Source of the DNA: Klebsiella oxytoca
GTDB lineage: Bacteria; Pseudomonadota; Gammaproteobacteria; Enterobacterales; Enterobacteriaceae
Direction of reading: 5' to 3'
DNA length: 64,000 bases
Assembly: GCF_009707385.1 (NCBI RefSeq)
Contig: NZ_CP046115.1
Location: 1,240,001 to 1,304,000, forward strand
A program made the position numbers and the translations under genes. The first letter of the stretch is position 1, and every line of letters starts with the position of its first letter. Below, piece after piece: positions 38,140 through 47,896 of the stretch. The notes beneath the pieces are model-generated. The model had not been told where the DNA came from. It did no database searches and saw nothing but the letters and a program-made list of their open reading frames with translations.

Positions 38140-39531
38140 ATGGCTGTCGTAACTCTTTCCACCGTTGCTCAACCCCCTCTCTGGCACGATGTGCCTTCCG
38201 TTACGCTTAACGACGACACTCTGCGTCGGCGCAAGGCGAAAGTGCTGGCGAATATGCATCAGCAGGGCTTAGACACCCTTATCGTCTATGCCGATAAAGA
38301 ACATGGCGGTAATTTTGAGTATCTCACCGGCTTTATTCCCCGTTTTGAAGAGGCCCTGCTGGTGCTGCATCGGGACGGCGAGGCGGTGCTGGTACTGGGT
38401 AACGAGAACCTCAAGCTGGCAGGCTATGCCCGGCTGGAAAACAGGGTGATTCACGCGCCGTGGTTTTCGTTGCCTAATCAGCCGATGGAAACCAGCAAAA
38501 CGCTGGCTCAGCTGCTTCAGGAAGCAGGCGTAGCGGCGGGGAAAAGCATTGGCCTGGCTGGCTGGAAGCTCTTTACCGGCGCGGCTGACGACCGTTCGCA
38601 CATGTTCGATCTCCCTGCTTTTATTGTGGACGCCATTCGCCAGGCCGCAGGGCCCCAGGCGAAGATGACTAATGCCACCGGTATTTTTATCGACCCGGCA
38701 GACGGGGCGCGAGTCACCAACAATGCCAATGAGCTGGCGCACTATGAGTACGGCGCTAATCTGGCCTCAACCGCCATTCTGACCGCGCTGAACGCTATTG
38801 CGCCGGGTAAAACGGAAAAGCAAATCGGCGCGCTGCTGGCGGCGGAAGGCCAGCCAAATAGCGTGGTGATGATTGCCGCCACCGGCGATCGCTTTGCCAA
38901 TGCCGGGCTTTATCCGGGCGATAAGGTTATCCGGCGCGGAGATAAATTCTCGTTGACCACCAGCTTCAAAGGCGGTCTGAGCAGCCGCGCCGCCTACGTG
39001 GTGGCCGACGAAAGCGAACTGGCGCCCGAGGTAGCTGATTATCTTGAAGTGGTGGCGAAACCCTATTTTAACGCCGTGGTTAACTGGCTGGAAAATCTGC
39101 GCATCGGTACGCGCGGCGGCGATATGTATGCGCTGATTGAGCAAGTGTTGCCGAAGGCGGATTATCACTGGCATCTTAATCCAGGACACCTGGTGGCGGA
39201 TGAGGAGTGGCTCTGTTCGCCCATTGGCCCTGACTCAGCCGCCTGTCTGCAGAGCGGGATGATACTGCAAATCGACATTATTCCTTCCCGATCGGGCTAC
39301 GGCGGCGCAAGCATCGAAGATACCGTGGCGCTTGCCGATAGCGCGTTACGTCAGGAGCTGGCGCAAAGCTATCCCGAACTCTGGCAGCGCATTGTTACCC
39401 GACGCTCGTATATCAGCGAACGGCTTGGTATTACGCTTCCTGAAGAGGTACTGCCTTTCTCCAGTATCGTCGGCTACCTGCGTCCGTGGCTGCTTAGCCC
39501 GGAGCGCGCGCTGGTCTGCGCACCATGCTGA
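38140..39531 (+). CDS. M24-family (Xaa-Pro peptidase-like) protein with degenerate metal site
   Basis: The 463-residue protein has the two-domain creatinase/prolidase layout: an N-terminal domain (about 25-170, VYADKEHGGNFEYLTGF) and an M24 pita-bread domain after about 195 (NELAHYEYGANLASTAI). The usual first two Asp ligands are missing where SLTTSFKGG and SSRAAYVV stand (271-288), the first Glu ligand is Asp379, while His350 (NPGHLVADEEW) and Glu393 (SIEDTVAL) remain. It may not be a normal metallopeptidase. ATG 38140 is chosen for GGAGAAA upstream; in-frame ATGs lie at 38125 and 38032. In E. coli this interval holds yajD. Confidence 0.8.
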   Translation: MAVVTLSTVAQPPLWHDVPSVTLNDDTLRRRKAKVLANMHQQGLDTLIVYADKEHGGNFEYLTGFIPRFEEALLVLHRDGEAVLVLGNENLKLAGYARLENRVIHAPWFSLPNQPMETSKTLAQLLQEAGVAAGKSIGLAGWKLFTGAADDRSHMFDLPAFIVDAIRQAAGPQAKMTNATGIFIDPADGARVTNNANELAHYEYGANLASTAILTALNAIAPGKTEKQIGALLAAEGQPNSVVMIAATGDRFANAGLYPGDKVIRRGDKFSLTTSFKGGLSSRAAYVVADESELAPEVADYLEVVAKPYFNAVVNWLENLRIGTRGGDMYALIEQVLPKADYHWHLNPGHLVADEEWLCSPIGPDSAACLQSGMILQIDIIPSRSGYGGASIEDTVALADSALRQELAQSYPELWQRIVTRRSYISERLGITLPEEVLPFSSIVGYLRPWLLSPERALVCAPC

Positions 39532-39595
39532 CATAATGCTGTCAGTAGGCCTGTCATACACTCCTCCTGAACCCAAACAATGGACAGGAGGATGT

Positions 39596-39961
39596 ATGAA
39601 CAACGTTATTAACTGGTTTGAGATTCCGGTTGCGGATATGGATCGTGCCGTGGCGTTTTACGAGCCGGTGATGCAGGTCACGCTGAAACGGGAAAATATG
39701 GAGTGTGCCGAAATGGCTGTATTTCCTTATCAGGACCCGGCTCCCGGCGGCGCGCTGGCAAAGTTTGATAGCGTTAACCCCTCCGATCAGGGATGCATTA
39801 TCTATCTGCATACCGACAATCTGACGGCCACGCTAGAACGCGTCAACTCTGCGGGCGGAAGCTGCGTTTTTGGCCCCTTTGCTCTGGCGGACGATATCGG
39901 CACGATTGCCCTGTTTATCGATAGTGAGGGGAATCGGATTGGTTTGCATCAACCCGCATAA
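39596..39961 (+). CDS. VOC-superfamily protein
   Basis: The 121-residue protein has the two beta-alpha-beta-beta-beta units of vicinal-oxygen-chelate proteins (MNNVINWFEIPVADMDRAV and the closing FIDSEGNRIGLHQ). The size fits glyoxalase/bleomycin-resistance-like proteins. The start follows AGGAGG closely. It is 14 bases before a WYL-type regulator gene, so the two are probably co-transcribed. Ligand unknown. Confidence 0.85.
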   Translation: MNNVINWFEIPVADMDRAVAFYEPVMQVTLKRENMECAEMAVFPYQDPAPGGALAKFDSVNPSDQGCIIYLHTDNLTATLERVNSAGGSCVFGPFALADDIGTIALFIDSEGNRIGLHQPA

Positions 39962-39975
39962 ATGAGATAACAAAA

Positions 39976-40665
39976 ATGAGCCGACGCGCCGACCGCCTTT
40001 TTCAAATCGTCCAGATCCTGCGGGGGAGAAGATTAACCACCGCCGGGCTGCTGGCCGAGCGGCTCGGGGTATCGGAGCGGACGATCTACCGCGACATTCG
40101 CGACCTCTCGCTCTCTGGCGTTCCGGTTGAGGGCGAGGCCGGAAGCGGCTACCGGCTGCTGGCGGGCTATGATCTGCCGCCCCTGATGCTGACAACCCAG
40201 GAATCGGAAGCGCTGGTGGCCGCTATTCGGCTGCTACAGACCTGGGGCGGCGCCTCGTTGTCTCTGGCGCTGGAGTCTGCCCAGGAAAAAGTGCTGGCTA
40301 TCCTGCCCGCCGAGAGCCGACGCAAAGCGGAGCAGTCGCGCCTGTTCGCACCGGACTTCGGCTCTCAGGGCTATAGCAAAGATCGCTTTGATTTAGTGCA
40401 TCGGGCCGTCTCCGCCCAGCAGGCGCTGGCGCTGCACTATCGTGATGAGGCGGGAAACGTGTCGCAGCGTGAAGTGCTGCCGCTGGGGCTTTTTTTCTGG
40501 GGAGAGCGCTGGCTGCTGGTGACCTGGTGCGAATTGCGGGAAGATTATCGCTGTTTTCGTCTCGACCGTTGTCTGGATATTGCCGCGACCGGGCGCCATT
40601 TCAGTGAAAGAGCCGACCGTTCATTGAGCGATTTTTTGCGAAAGGTGAAATGCGAAGAGCGTTAA
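39976..40665 (+). CDS. YafY/WYL-type transcriptional regulator
   Basis: The 229-residue protein has an N-terminal helix-turn-helix (LLAERLGVSERTIYRDIRDL, about residues 25-44) and a C-terminal WYL-like ligand domain (LPLGLFFWGERWLLVTWCEL, FRLDRC). These proteins usually regulate neighbours in response to a small ligand or nucleic acid. It follows the VOC gene closely and faces tsx tail to tail. Confidence 0.85.
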   Translation: MSRRADRLFQIVQILRGRRLTTAGLLAERLGVSERTIYRDIRDLSLSGVPVEGEAGSGYRLLAGYDLPPLMLTTQESEALVAAIRLLQTWGGASLSLALESAQEKVLAILPAESRRKAEQSRLFAPDFGSQGYSKDRFDLVHRAVSAQQALALHYRDEAGNVSQREVLPLGLFFWGERWLLVTWCELREDYRCFRLDRCLDIAATGRHFSERADRSLSDFLRKVKCEER

Positions 40666-40676
40666 TGATGAGGTAT

Positions 40677-40696
40677 CCCCGGCGCATCCGCCGGGG
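40677..40696. terminator. Shared hairpin between the regulator and tsx
   Basis: CCCCGGCG and CGCCGGGG form an 8-bp GC-rich stem with a four-base loop between two converging genes. No T tract follows on either strand, so its efficiency as a terminator is uncertain. Confidence 0.45.
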
Positions 40697-40710
40697 AAAA
40701 TCAGAGCAGT

Positions 40711-41595
40711 TTAGAAGTTGTAGCCGACCACGAAGTAACCACCCCAGCCGGTAGAACGGACGTTAAAATCGCCATCGCCGAAGTTCAGCTTAGCGTCATC
40801 CGCCCACTGGCCGCCGTTATGGAAGTAACGCGCCACGATGGAGTAGTGCCAGTGCGCGTAGTTCAGCGCCAGGATGTGGCTGGAAGCAATGGAGTTGCTG
40901 GTACGAGCATGCTTGCCGTTCAGATCGTAGAAGTTGTCATCGCCCAGATCGGAACCCCAGTCAAAGTTGGTGAAGCCGATATAGCTCAGCGAGCCGCCCC
41001 ACAGGTCGGTCAGTGGGACAAAGTATTTCACTTTGAAGCGGTAGCCATCCCACTCGTTCTCGTTGGAGGCGCCATAGTTTTGCCACTGATATTTAGCATA
41101 AACGTTCAGTGAGAGGCTCATCGGCAGGCCGGTATCGATATCCGTACCCAGACCCATATACCAGGTGCTCTGGCGGCCGGACTTGTTGCGGCCCATATCG
41201 TAGATGTAGTTATTGGCGAAATACCACTCTTTGAACGGGCCGAAGCTGAGGTCGGTTCCGGTCAGTTTGTCGATAGAGAAACGCGGCTCAATTTCCATAA
41301 ACAGCGGAGAACCGTGGTTCCAGATACCTTTCGCGTCGGTGTTACCGCCGAAGAATACCGGCGCATCCATATAACCATAGAAATCAAACCAGTCTTTTTT
41401 GGCGAACGCTTCGTATTCCAGATAGGTATCGTTACGGATCTGCGGCCCAAAACGAGTGTGGTAGCTGCCCACCACGTTCACACTCTGGTGCCACCAATCA
41501 GACAGATATTGCGGTTTGTCGTTTTCTGCCGCGCTGACAGAGAAAGATGCGGAGAGCGCCAGAGCTGCGCCGGCTGCCAGTAATGTTTTTTTCAT
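40711..41595 (-). CDS. tsx: Tsx, outer-membrane nucleoside channel
   Basis: Tsx is a 12-stranded outer-membrane pore for nucleosides and a receptor for some phages and colicins. The 294-residue precursor has a signal peptide ending FSVSAA, then [20 protein letters not shown] and a C-terminal strand [10 protein letters not shown] with the terminal Phe of outer-membrane proteins. Sequence and length match E. coli Tsx. Loop segments facing the outside (for example after WGSDLGDD) differ most from E. coli as I remember it, as expected under phage pressure. Confidence 0.97.
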   Translation of the reverse strand: MKKTLLAAGAALALSASFSVSAAENDKPQYLSDWWHQSVNVVGSYHTRFGPQIRNDTYLEYEAFAKKDWFDFYGYMDAPVFFGGNTDAKGIWNHGSPLFMEIEPRFSIDKLTGTDLSFGPFKEWYFANNYIYDMGRNKSGRQSTWYMGLGTDIDTGLPMSLSLNVYAKYQWQNYGASNENEWDGYRFKVKYFVPLTDLWGGSLSYIGFTNFDWGSDLGDDNFYDLNGKHARTSNSIASSHILALNYAHWHYSIVARYFHNGGQWADDAKLNFGDGDFNVRSTGWGGYFVVGYNF

Positions 41596-41873
41596 AATGA
41601 TGCCACTGTTTAAAATTAAGCCTGAAGGCGTTAAAAGAATTGCCGGAGCGTTTCTAAATATTTCGTATTTCTGTGGCGTCTATTATAGGAATCATTGCTC
41701 ACAAAAATATGTGTTGTTTCACATAACGAACATTTGCGTAATCGATTGCGTTCACGATTTTATGCATTTCCTGACAGAATGCCACTGAAATTCATAAATG
41801 CTGTCAATTTTTAGTGAACTGAATGGGAAATCTGTAAGTGGATTTGCGTGAGAGAGATAAACCGGGCAGGTAA
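41596..41873 (-). promoter_or_regulatory. tsx promoter region
   Basis: On the minus strand TATAAT (41687-41682) is a consensus -10, about 87 bases before the start codon. Upstream, TATGTG and CACATA (41708-41725) form a dyad and TGTGAGCAATGATTCC covers a CRP-like half-site; tsx of E. coli is known to respond to CRP and CytR. The spacing of the dyad is two bases short of a full CRP site, so assignment is tentative. Confidence 0.5.
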
Positions 41874-41898
41874 AGCCGGATGTTCAGGGCATCCGGCT
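41874..41898 (-). repeat. REP-like hairpin at the 3' end of yajI
   Basis: AGCCGGATG and CATCCGGCT are exact inverted copies around seven bases, seven bases past the yajI stop. The GCCGGATG core is REP-like. It may end or protect the yajI transcript. Confidence 0.6.
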
Positions 41899-41905
41899 GG
41901 GGAGA

Positions 41906-42448
41906 TTATTGCATCTGTGCGGGCTGGATATCATGAATGCGGATAAAACCAACCTGCTCGGGCGTAACGCCATTCAGGCGCAGCGGAATATCGACATCGC
42001 TCGGCGCCAGAACGCTTGCCGGTGCGCTAATGAGCTGATTCTGCACGTTTACTTCCTGATAGCTATCGGTTGTGCCGCTGATCTGCCCGGAGGCCACGGT
42101 TGCGCTAAAGGCCGGCAGCGGATCGTTGGATTCTCCCTGAATGCGTAGCGTCAAACGGGTACCGTCGCCATCCGGGGAGATATTGAGCAACGACATACGC
42201 AGGGTACCAATTTGGCTTTTCAGACGGGCCGGCGTTTTCGCTCCCGGCAGCAGGTAAACGCCGCTGCTTGATTTCGCATTCAGGAGGTTTTGCTGGGTGA
42301 TTTTTACCGTTTGCTGATTAAGCTGGGTCATCTCTTTGCTCAGAGTGCTCACGCTCTGATTCATCTGGCGGATTTCGCTTTGCTGCGCGCAGGCGCTGAG
42401 GGTGAAAATGCTACCCACAATGGCCAGTTTTAAATAACGTCTTGTCAT
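41906..42448 (-). CDS. yajI: YajI, DUF3251 lipoprotein
   Basis: The 180-residue precursor has a lipoprotein signal with lipobox LSAC (Cys20) and then a heptad-like stretch rich in Gln and Ser (about 22-60), followed by the DUF3251 domain. E. coli YajI is of nearly equal size and the same position, between tsx and nrdR. Function is unknown; it is expected to be a membrane-anchored periplasmic protein. Confidence 0.92.
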   Translation of the reverse strand: MTRRYLKLAIVGSIFTLSACAQQSEIRQMNQSVSTLSKEMTQLNQQTVKITQQNLLNAKSSSGVYLLPGAKTPARLKSQIGTLRMSLLNISPDGDGTRLTLRIQGESNDPLPAFSATVASGQISGTTDSYQEVNVQNQLISAPASVLAPSDVDIPLRLNGVTPEQVGFIRIHDIQPAQMQ

Positions 42449-42571
42449 AGTCGGGATTCCGTTAACAGAGGATGCTTAATGGTAGATCGTTCGGCTAAGC
42501 GCACCATAGATCCTTTGTCTCAAAAGCTCTTTCTTTGTTGTCGGGTCACTTCGCGGTAAACTATCCGTTAG

Positions 42572-43045
<474 letters not shown>

Positions 43046-43048
43046 GAC

Positions 43049-44152
43049 ATGCAGGACGAAATGTACATGGCGCGAGCGCTTAAGCTGGCGGCGCGCGGAC
43101 GCTTTACGACTCATCCCAACCCGAATGTCGGCTGCGTGATTGTCAAAGACGGCGAGATCGTCGGCGAAGGTTTTCACTATCGCGCTGGCGAACCGCACGC
43201 GGAAGTGCACGCGCTGCGCATGGCTGGCAAAAAAGCCAAAGGTGCGACGGCATACGTGACGCTGGAGCCCTGTAGCCATCACGGGCGTACGCCGCCGTGC
43301 TGCGAAGCGCTGATTGACGCGGGCGTATCCCGCGTCGTTGCCGCAATGCAGGATCCAAACCCGCAGGTTGCCGGGCGAGGTTTATACCGTTTACAGCAGG
43401 AAGGCGTCGAGGTCAGCTACGGACTGATGATGAACGAAGCCGAAGCGCTGAATAAAGGCTTTCTGAAGCGGATGCGTACCGGTTTCCCCTATATTCAGCT
43501 TAAAATGGGCGCATCGCTGGATGGCCGTACGGCGATGGCTAGCGGCGAGAGCCAGTGGATAACTTCAGCGCAGGCGCGACGCGACGTGCAGCGTCTGCGG
43601 GCGCAAAGCCACGCTATTCTTACCAGCAGCGCGACGGTGCTGGCGGACGATCCGGCGCTTACCGTGCGCTGGGACGAGCTAAACGCTGAAACCCAGGCGC
43701 TGTATTCGCAGGAAAACCTGCGACAGCCTTTACGTGTCGTCATCGATAGTCAAAATCGCGTCACGCCGCAGCATCGTATCGTGCAGCAGGCGGGGGAAAC
43801 GCTGTTTGCCCGCACCCGTGAAGATGAACGTCAGTGGCCGGAGAGCGTACGCTCTCTGCTGGTGCCGGAGCATAAAGGACATCTGGATCTGGTTTTACTG
43901 ATGATGCAGCTGGGTAAACAGCAAATTAATAGTATCTGGGTAGAAGCTGGGCCAACCCTGGCTGGCGCGCTACTGCAGGCCGGGTTAGTGGACGAGCTTA
44001 TCGTCTATATTGCGCCTAAACTGTTAGGCAGCGATGCGCGTGGATTATGTGCGCTGCCCGGGCTTGAGAAACTTGAGCAAGCACCCCATTTCAAATTCAA
44101 TGAGATACGTCATGTAGGCCCGGATCTGTGCCTGCATTTAGTGAATGCTTGA
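43049..44152 (+). CDS. ribD: RibD, bifunctional deaminase/reductase of riboflavin synthesis
   Basis: RibD catalyses the second and third steps of riboflavin synthesis. The 367-residue protein has an N-terminal deaminase domain with zinc motifs PHAEVHAL and PCSHHGRTPPC, and a C-terminal reductase domain (KMGASLDGRTAMASGESQWI). Length equals that of E. coli. It is nearly contiguous with nrdR. Confidence 0.97.
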   Translation: MQDEMYMARALKLAARGRFTTHPNPNVGCVIVKDGEIVGEGFHYRAGEPHAEVHALRMAGKKAKGATAYVTLEPCSHHGRTPPCCEALIDAGVSRVVAAMQDPNPQVAGRGLYRLQQEGVEVSYGLMMNEAEALNKGFLKRMRTGFPYIQLKMGASLDGRTAMASGESQWITSAQARRDVQRLRAQSHAILTSSATVLADDPALTVRWDELNAETQALYSQENLRQPLRVVIDSQNRVTPQHRIVQQAGETLFARTREDERQWPESVRSLLVPEHKGHLDLVLLMMQLGKQQINSIWVEAGPTLAGALLQAGLVDELIVYIAPKLLGSDARGLCALPGLEKLEQAPHFKFNEIRHVGPDLCLHLVNA

Positions 44153-44245
44153 TTTCCCCGGTTAAAAGGGAAAGCAGTGCGCCGATAATTATGATAGAAT
44201 CCGCCCCCCTTGCGGGGCCAAATGAACCGAACCCGAAGGAAGAGT

Positions 44246-44716
44246 ATGAACATTATTGAAGCTAACGTTGCTACCCCGGACGCTCGCGTCGCCATCACCA
44301 TTGCGCGTTTCAACAATTTTATCAATGACAGCCTGCTGGAAGGTGCGGTTGACGCCCTGAAGCGTATTGGTCAGGTAAAAGATGAAAACATTACCGTTGT
44401 TTGGGTTCCAGGCGCGTATGAACTGCCGCTGGCGGCTGATGCACTGGCGAAAACCGGTAAATATGATGCGGTGATTGCGCTGGGTACCGTTATCCGTGGC
44501 GGCACTGCGCACTTTGAATATGTGGCTGGCGGTGCAAGCAATGGCCTGGCGCACGTCGCTCAGGACAGCGGAATCCCGGTAGCCTTCGGTGTTCTGACCA
44601 CAGAAAGTATTGAACAAGCCATCGAACGTGCCGGCACTAAAGCCGGAAACAAAGGCGCTGAAGCAGCGCTGACCGCGCTGGAAATGATTAACGTATTGAA
44701 AGCCATCAAGGCCTGA
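44246..44716 (+). CDS. ribE: RibE (RibH), lumazine synthase
   Basis: The enzyme makes 6,7-dimethyl-8-ribityllumazine, the direct precursor of riboflavin, in a 60-subunit shell. The 156-residue product begins [17 protein letters not shown] and shows the family block [17 protein letters not shown] 44246 follows GGAAGAG; upstream in-frame starts are rejected by E. coli length. The 93-base gap after ribD has a TATGAT hexamer at 44190-44195, a possible internal promoter. Confidence 0.97.
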   Translation: MNIIEANVATPDARVAITIARFNNFINDSLLEGAVDALKRIGQVKDENITVVWVPGAYELPLAADALAKTGKYDAVIALGTVIRGGTAHFEYVAGGASNGLAHVAQDSGIPVAFGVLTTESIEQAIERAGTKAGNKGAEAALTALEMINVLKAIKA

Positions 44717-44735
44717 ATTTTGTAAGGGGAATTCC

Positions 44736-45155
44736 GTGAAACCTGCTGCTCGTCGCCGCGCCCGTGAGTGTGCTGTCCAGGCGCTTTACTCCTGGCAGTT
44801 GTCCCAGAACGACATCGCTGATGTTGAATACCAGTTCCTGGCGGAACAGGATGTGAAAGATGTAGACGTTCTGTATTTCCGTGAACTGCTGTCCGGAGTG
44901 GCGACTAACAGCGCGTATCTTGACGGCCTGATGAAGCCCTATCTTTCTCGTCAGCTCGACGAGCTGGGTCAGGTGGAAAAAGCGGTGCTGCGTATCGCGC
45001 TGTTTGAGCTGTCAAAGCGTAGCGATGTTCCGTACAAAGTGGCGATTAACGAAGCCATTGAACTGGCTAAAACCTTTGGCGCTGAAGATAGCCACAAGTT
45101 TGTCAACGGCGTGCTGGACAAAGCTGCCCCGGTAATTCGTCCCAACAAAAAGTAA
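44736..45155 (+). CDS. nusB: NusB, transcription antitermination factor
   Basis: NusB binds boxA of rRNA leaders with NusE and promotes antitermination. The 139-residue all-helical protein begins [20 protein letters not shown] and ends [12 protein letters not shown], as in E. coli. The start codon is GTG 44736. It follows ribE by 19 bases. Confidence 0.97.
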   Translation: MKPAARRRARECAVQALYSWQLSQNDIADVEYQFLAEQDVKDVDVLYFRELLSGVATNSAYLDGLMKPYLSRQLDELGQVEKAVLRIALFELSKRSDVPYKVAINEAIELAKTFGAEDSHKFVNGVLDKAAPVIRPNKK

Positions 45156-45161
45156 ACTCCA

Positions 45162-45210
45162 GGGCCGGTTTTTGCAGAGTTTCACTCCTGCAAGCCGGCC
45201 TTATTCTTTT
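45162..45210 (+). terminator. Probable terminator after nusB
   Basis: GGCCGG/CCGGCC and TTGCAG/CTGCAA form a two-part stem, followed by TTATTCTTTT. It ends 22 bases before thiL, so partial read-through is likely. Confidence 0.6.
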
Positions 45211-45230
45211 CTTTTGCTGAGGCATAACGT

Positions 45231-46205
45231 ATGGCATGCGGCGAATTTTCCCTGATTGCCCGTTATTTTGATCGCGTAAAAAGCGCTCGTCTTGATGTTG
45301 AAACCGGCATTGGCGACGACTGCGCGCTTCTGAACATCCCCGAGAAAAAAACGCTGGCAATCAGCACCGACACTCTGGTGGCGGGAAACCATTTTTTACC
45401 CGACATCGACCCTGCCGACCTCGCTTATAAAGCGCTGGCGGTGAATCTGAGCGACCTGGCGGCAATGGGCGCTGAGCCTGCGTGGTTAACCCTGGCCCTG
45501 ACCCTGCCCGAGGCGGACGAAGCCTGGCTCGAAGCCTTTAGCGACAGCCTGTTCGTCCAGCTCAACTATTACGATATGCAGCTCATTGGCGGCGATACCA
45601 CGCGCGGACCGCTGTCGATGACGCTGGGTATTCACGGCTTTGTACCGACTGGACGCGGTTTGAAGCGTTCTGGAGCGAAGCCGGGCGACTGGATTTACGT
45701 TACCGGCACCCCCGGCGACAGCGCTGCCGGCCTGGCGATTTTGCAGGATCGGCTGCAGGTGGCAGATGCCACCGATGCGGATTATTTCCTGGCGCGCCAT
45801 TTGCGTCCGTTGCCGCGGGTTCTGCAGGGGCAGGCGCTGCGCGATCTGGCGAATTCCGCCATCGATCTTTCCGACGGTCTGATTTCCGACCTTGGACATA
45901 TCCTCAAAGCCAGCGGCTGCGGCGCGCGCGTCGATCTTGATGCAATGCCTTTCTCCGATGCGATGCTTCGCCAGGTTGAGACGGAACAGGCGCTGCGCTG
46001 GGCGCTCTCCGGCGGCGAAGATTATGAGCTGTGCTTTACCGTGCCTGAGCTCAATCGCGGGGCGCTGGACGTGGCGCTTGCTAATCTTGGCGCGCGTTTT
46101 ACCTGTATTGGCCAGATTGTTCCGCAATCGGAAGGCCTGCAGTTCACCCGTGAAGGTAAGCCTGTGACATTCGATTTTAAGGGATACGATCATTTTGGCG
46201 CGTAG
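45231..46205 (+). CDS. thiL: ThiL, thiamine-monophosphate kinase
   Basis: ThiL makes thiamine diphosphate from thiamine monophosphate and ATP. The 324-residue product has the PurM-like fold blocks [33 protein letters not shown] and GGDTTRG. Length is close to E. coli (325). It overlaps pgpA by 11 bases. Confidence 0.96.
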   Translation: MACGEFSLIARYFDRVKSARLDVETGIGDDCALLNIPEKKTLAISTDTLVAGNHFLPDIDPADLAYKALAVNLSDLAAMGAEPAWLTLALTLPEADEAWLEAFSDSLFVQLNYYDMQLIGGDTTRGPLSMTLGIHGFVPTGRGLKRSGAKPGDWIYVTGTPGDSAAGLAILQDRLQVADATDADYFLARHLRPLPRVLQGQALRDLANSAIDLSDGLISDLGHILKASGCGARVDLDAMPFSDAMLRQVETEQALRWALSGGEDYELCFTVPELNRGALDVALANLGARFTCIGQIVPQSEGLQFTREGKPVTFDFKGYDHFGA

Positions 46206-46701
46206 TAGAGATGTGGCGAAAAGTCGCCTGAAGATGAGTAACCCCTGGCATCTGCTGGCGACGGGATTCGGCAGCGGCCTTAGCCCCGTCGTCCCCGGTA
46301 CGATGGGGTCGCTGGCGTCGATCCCTTTCTGGTATCTGTTGACCTTACTCCCCTGGCAGCTCTATTCGCTGGTAGTGATGATGAGTATCTGCATCGGGGT
46401 GTATATTTGCCACCGTACGGCGAAAGATATGGGTACCCACGATCACGGCAGTATCGTCTGGGACGAGTTCGTCGGCATGTGGATAACCCTGATGGCTTTG
46501 CCGACGATGGACTGGCAGTGGGTTGCCGCCGGATTCGTGATTTTTCGCATTTTTGATATGTGGAAGCCGTGGCCTATCCGCTGGTTCGACCGTAATATTC
46601 ATGGCGGGATGGGGATCATGGTGGATGATATCGTTGCCGGGGTGATTTCCGCCGGGGTGCTGTACGTTATTGGCCACCACTGGCCGATTGGGTTTTTCTA
46701 A
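46195..46701 (+). CDS. pgpA: PgpA, phosphatidylglycerophosphatase A
   Basis: PgpA dephosphorylates phosphatidylglycerophosphate to phosphatidylglycerol at the inner membrane. The 168-residue protein contains the family motif [15 protein letters not shown] and several membrane segments. I use the TTG at 46195, overlapping thiL, because [17 protein letters not shown] downstream of it is conserved in E. coli, which also has an N-terminal extension there. ATG 46234 would give a protein 13 residues shorter. Confidence 0.88.
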   Translation: MARSRDVAKSRLKMSNPWHLLATGFGSGLSPVVPGTMGSLASIPFWYLLTLLPWQLYSLVVMMSICIGVYICHRTAKDMGTHDHGSIVWDEFVGMWITLMALPTMDWQWVAAGFVIFRIFDMWKPWPIRWFDRNIHGGMGIMVDDIVAGVISAGVLYVIGHHWPIGFF

Positions 46702-46813
46702 AGTGGTGTGTACCGCCAGGAGATCGCGCAAGCCAGCGTTTCCCGGGGGCAGAGTAGCACCATTTTCCGGAGGCATCGGTGAACCCGTCGTTCGCAGATG
46801 TTGGTGAACCTGT

Positions 46814-46844
46814 AGCCCGGCTAAGCGTAGCGCGAGCCGGGGCT
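46814..46844. repeat. REP-like palindrome between pgpA and yajO
   Basis: AGCCCGGCT (46814-46822) mirrors AGCCGGGGCT (46835-46844) with one bulge, around AAGCGTAGCGCG. This looks like the REP type common in Klebsiella and Enterobacter. It lies between converging genes. Confidence 0.65.
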
Positions 46845-46861
46845 TTACGGGCAATAGTGCG

Positions 46862-47836
46862 TTACTTAAACCCCACAATCGGGTGAGGTTTATATGGCTT
46901 CTCCAGCTTTTCAATCTGCTGTGGCGTAAGCGTTAAATCGACCGCATGCAGCAGTTCATCCAGCTGCTCCTGTCGTGAAGCGCCGATTATCGGCGCGACT
47001 ACGCCGGGTTTGCTCAGCAGCCAGGCCAGCGCAACCTGAGCGCGGTTGGCATCAAGCTCTTCCGCCACTTCGGCCAGGTTTGTCGCAATCAGTTCATCAT
47101 TTGCATCCATGGCATTGTAGAGCGATTTACCGAATTCGTCTGATACCAGACGGGCGGTGGTTTCCCCCCACGGGCGCGTCAGGCGACCGCGCGCCAGCGG
47201 GCTCCACGGCATCACCGCGACGCCTTCGCGGCTGCACAGGGGCAGCATCTCGTTCTCTTCTTCACGGTAAATCAGATTGTAGTGATCCTGCATGGTGACA
47301 AAACGGGCCCAGTTATTGTGTTCCTGTAACGCCAGCGCCTGGGCGAACTGGCGCGCATGCATCGACGATGCGCCGATATAGCGGGCTTTTCCCGCCTTGA
47401 CCACGTCGTTTAGCGCCTCGAGGGTTTCTTCAATGGGCGTGGTGTAATCCCAGCGATGGATCTGCAGCAGGTCGACATACTCCATGCCGAGACGGCGCAG
47501 GCTGTCGTCAATCGAACGCAGGATCTGCGCCCGCGACAGTCCCTGCGGCAGATCGCCCACCTGATGATAAACCTTGGTCGCGACAATCACCGAATCGCGT
47601 CGGGCATATTCGCGCAGCGCGCGACCGAGGATCTCTTCGCTGCTGCCGTCTGAATAGTTATTAGAGGTGTCGAAAAAATTAATGCCGCCTTCGAGGGCGT
47701 ATTTAATCAGCGGGCGGCTGCTCTCTTCCGGTAAAGTCCAGGCATGGTTACCGCGGTCCGGTTCGCCGAATGTCATGCAGCCGAGGCAAAGTCGGGAAAC
47801 GCGCAGATCGGTATCGCCAAGAGGGATGTAGTGCAT
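46862..47836 (-). CDS. yajO: YajO, aldo/keto reductase
   Basis: YajO is an NADPH-dependent aldo/keto reductase linked to 1-deoxyxylulose 5-phosphate formation from ribulose 5-phosphate. The 324-residue TIM barrel has the family blocks LCLGCMTFGE, GINFFDTSNNYSDG, VDLLQIHRWD and ALAWLLSKPGV. Length equals that of E. coli. It is the last gene of the xseB-ispA-dxs-yajO group, 60 bases after dxs. Confidence 0.95.
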   Translation of the reverse strand: MHYIPLGDTDLRVSRLCLGCMTFGEPDRGNHAWTLPEESSRPLIKYALEGGINFFDTSNNYSDGSSEEILGRALREYARRDSVIVATKVYHQVGDLPQGLSRAQILRSIDDSLRRLGMEYVDLLQIHRWDYTTPIEETLEALNDVVKAGKARYIGASSMHARQFAQALALQEHNNWARFVTMQDHYNLIYREEENEMLPLCSREGVAVMPWSPLARGRLTRPWGETTARLVSDEFGKSLYNAMDANDELIATNLAEVAEELDANRAQVALAWLLSKPGVVAPIIGASRQEQLDELLHAVDLTLTPQQIEKLEKPYKPHPIVGFK

Positions 47837-47896
47837 AGTGCGCTCCTGCTACGGATAAAGGGTATCCCTTAAGCATAGCAGGAGCGGTCAGCGGAA

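Noticed and set aside
44153..44245. FMN riboswitch before ribE
   Set aside because: The 93-base gap is too short and lacks the conserved RFN element sequence; only a GC-rich stretch and a possible -10 hexamer are seen.
45156..45230. Thiamine (TPP) riboswitch before thiL
   Set aside because: The gap holds only a terminator-like stem and lacks the conserved THI-box sequences.
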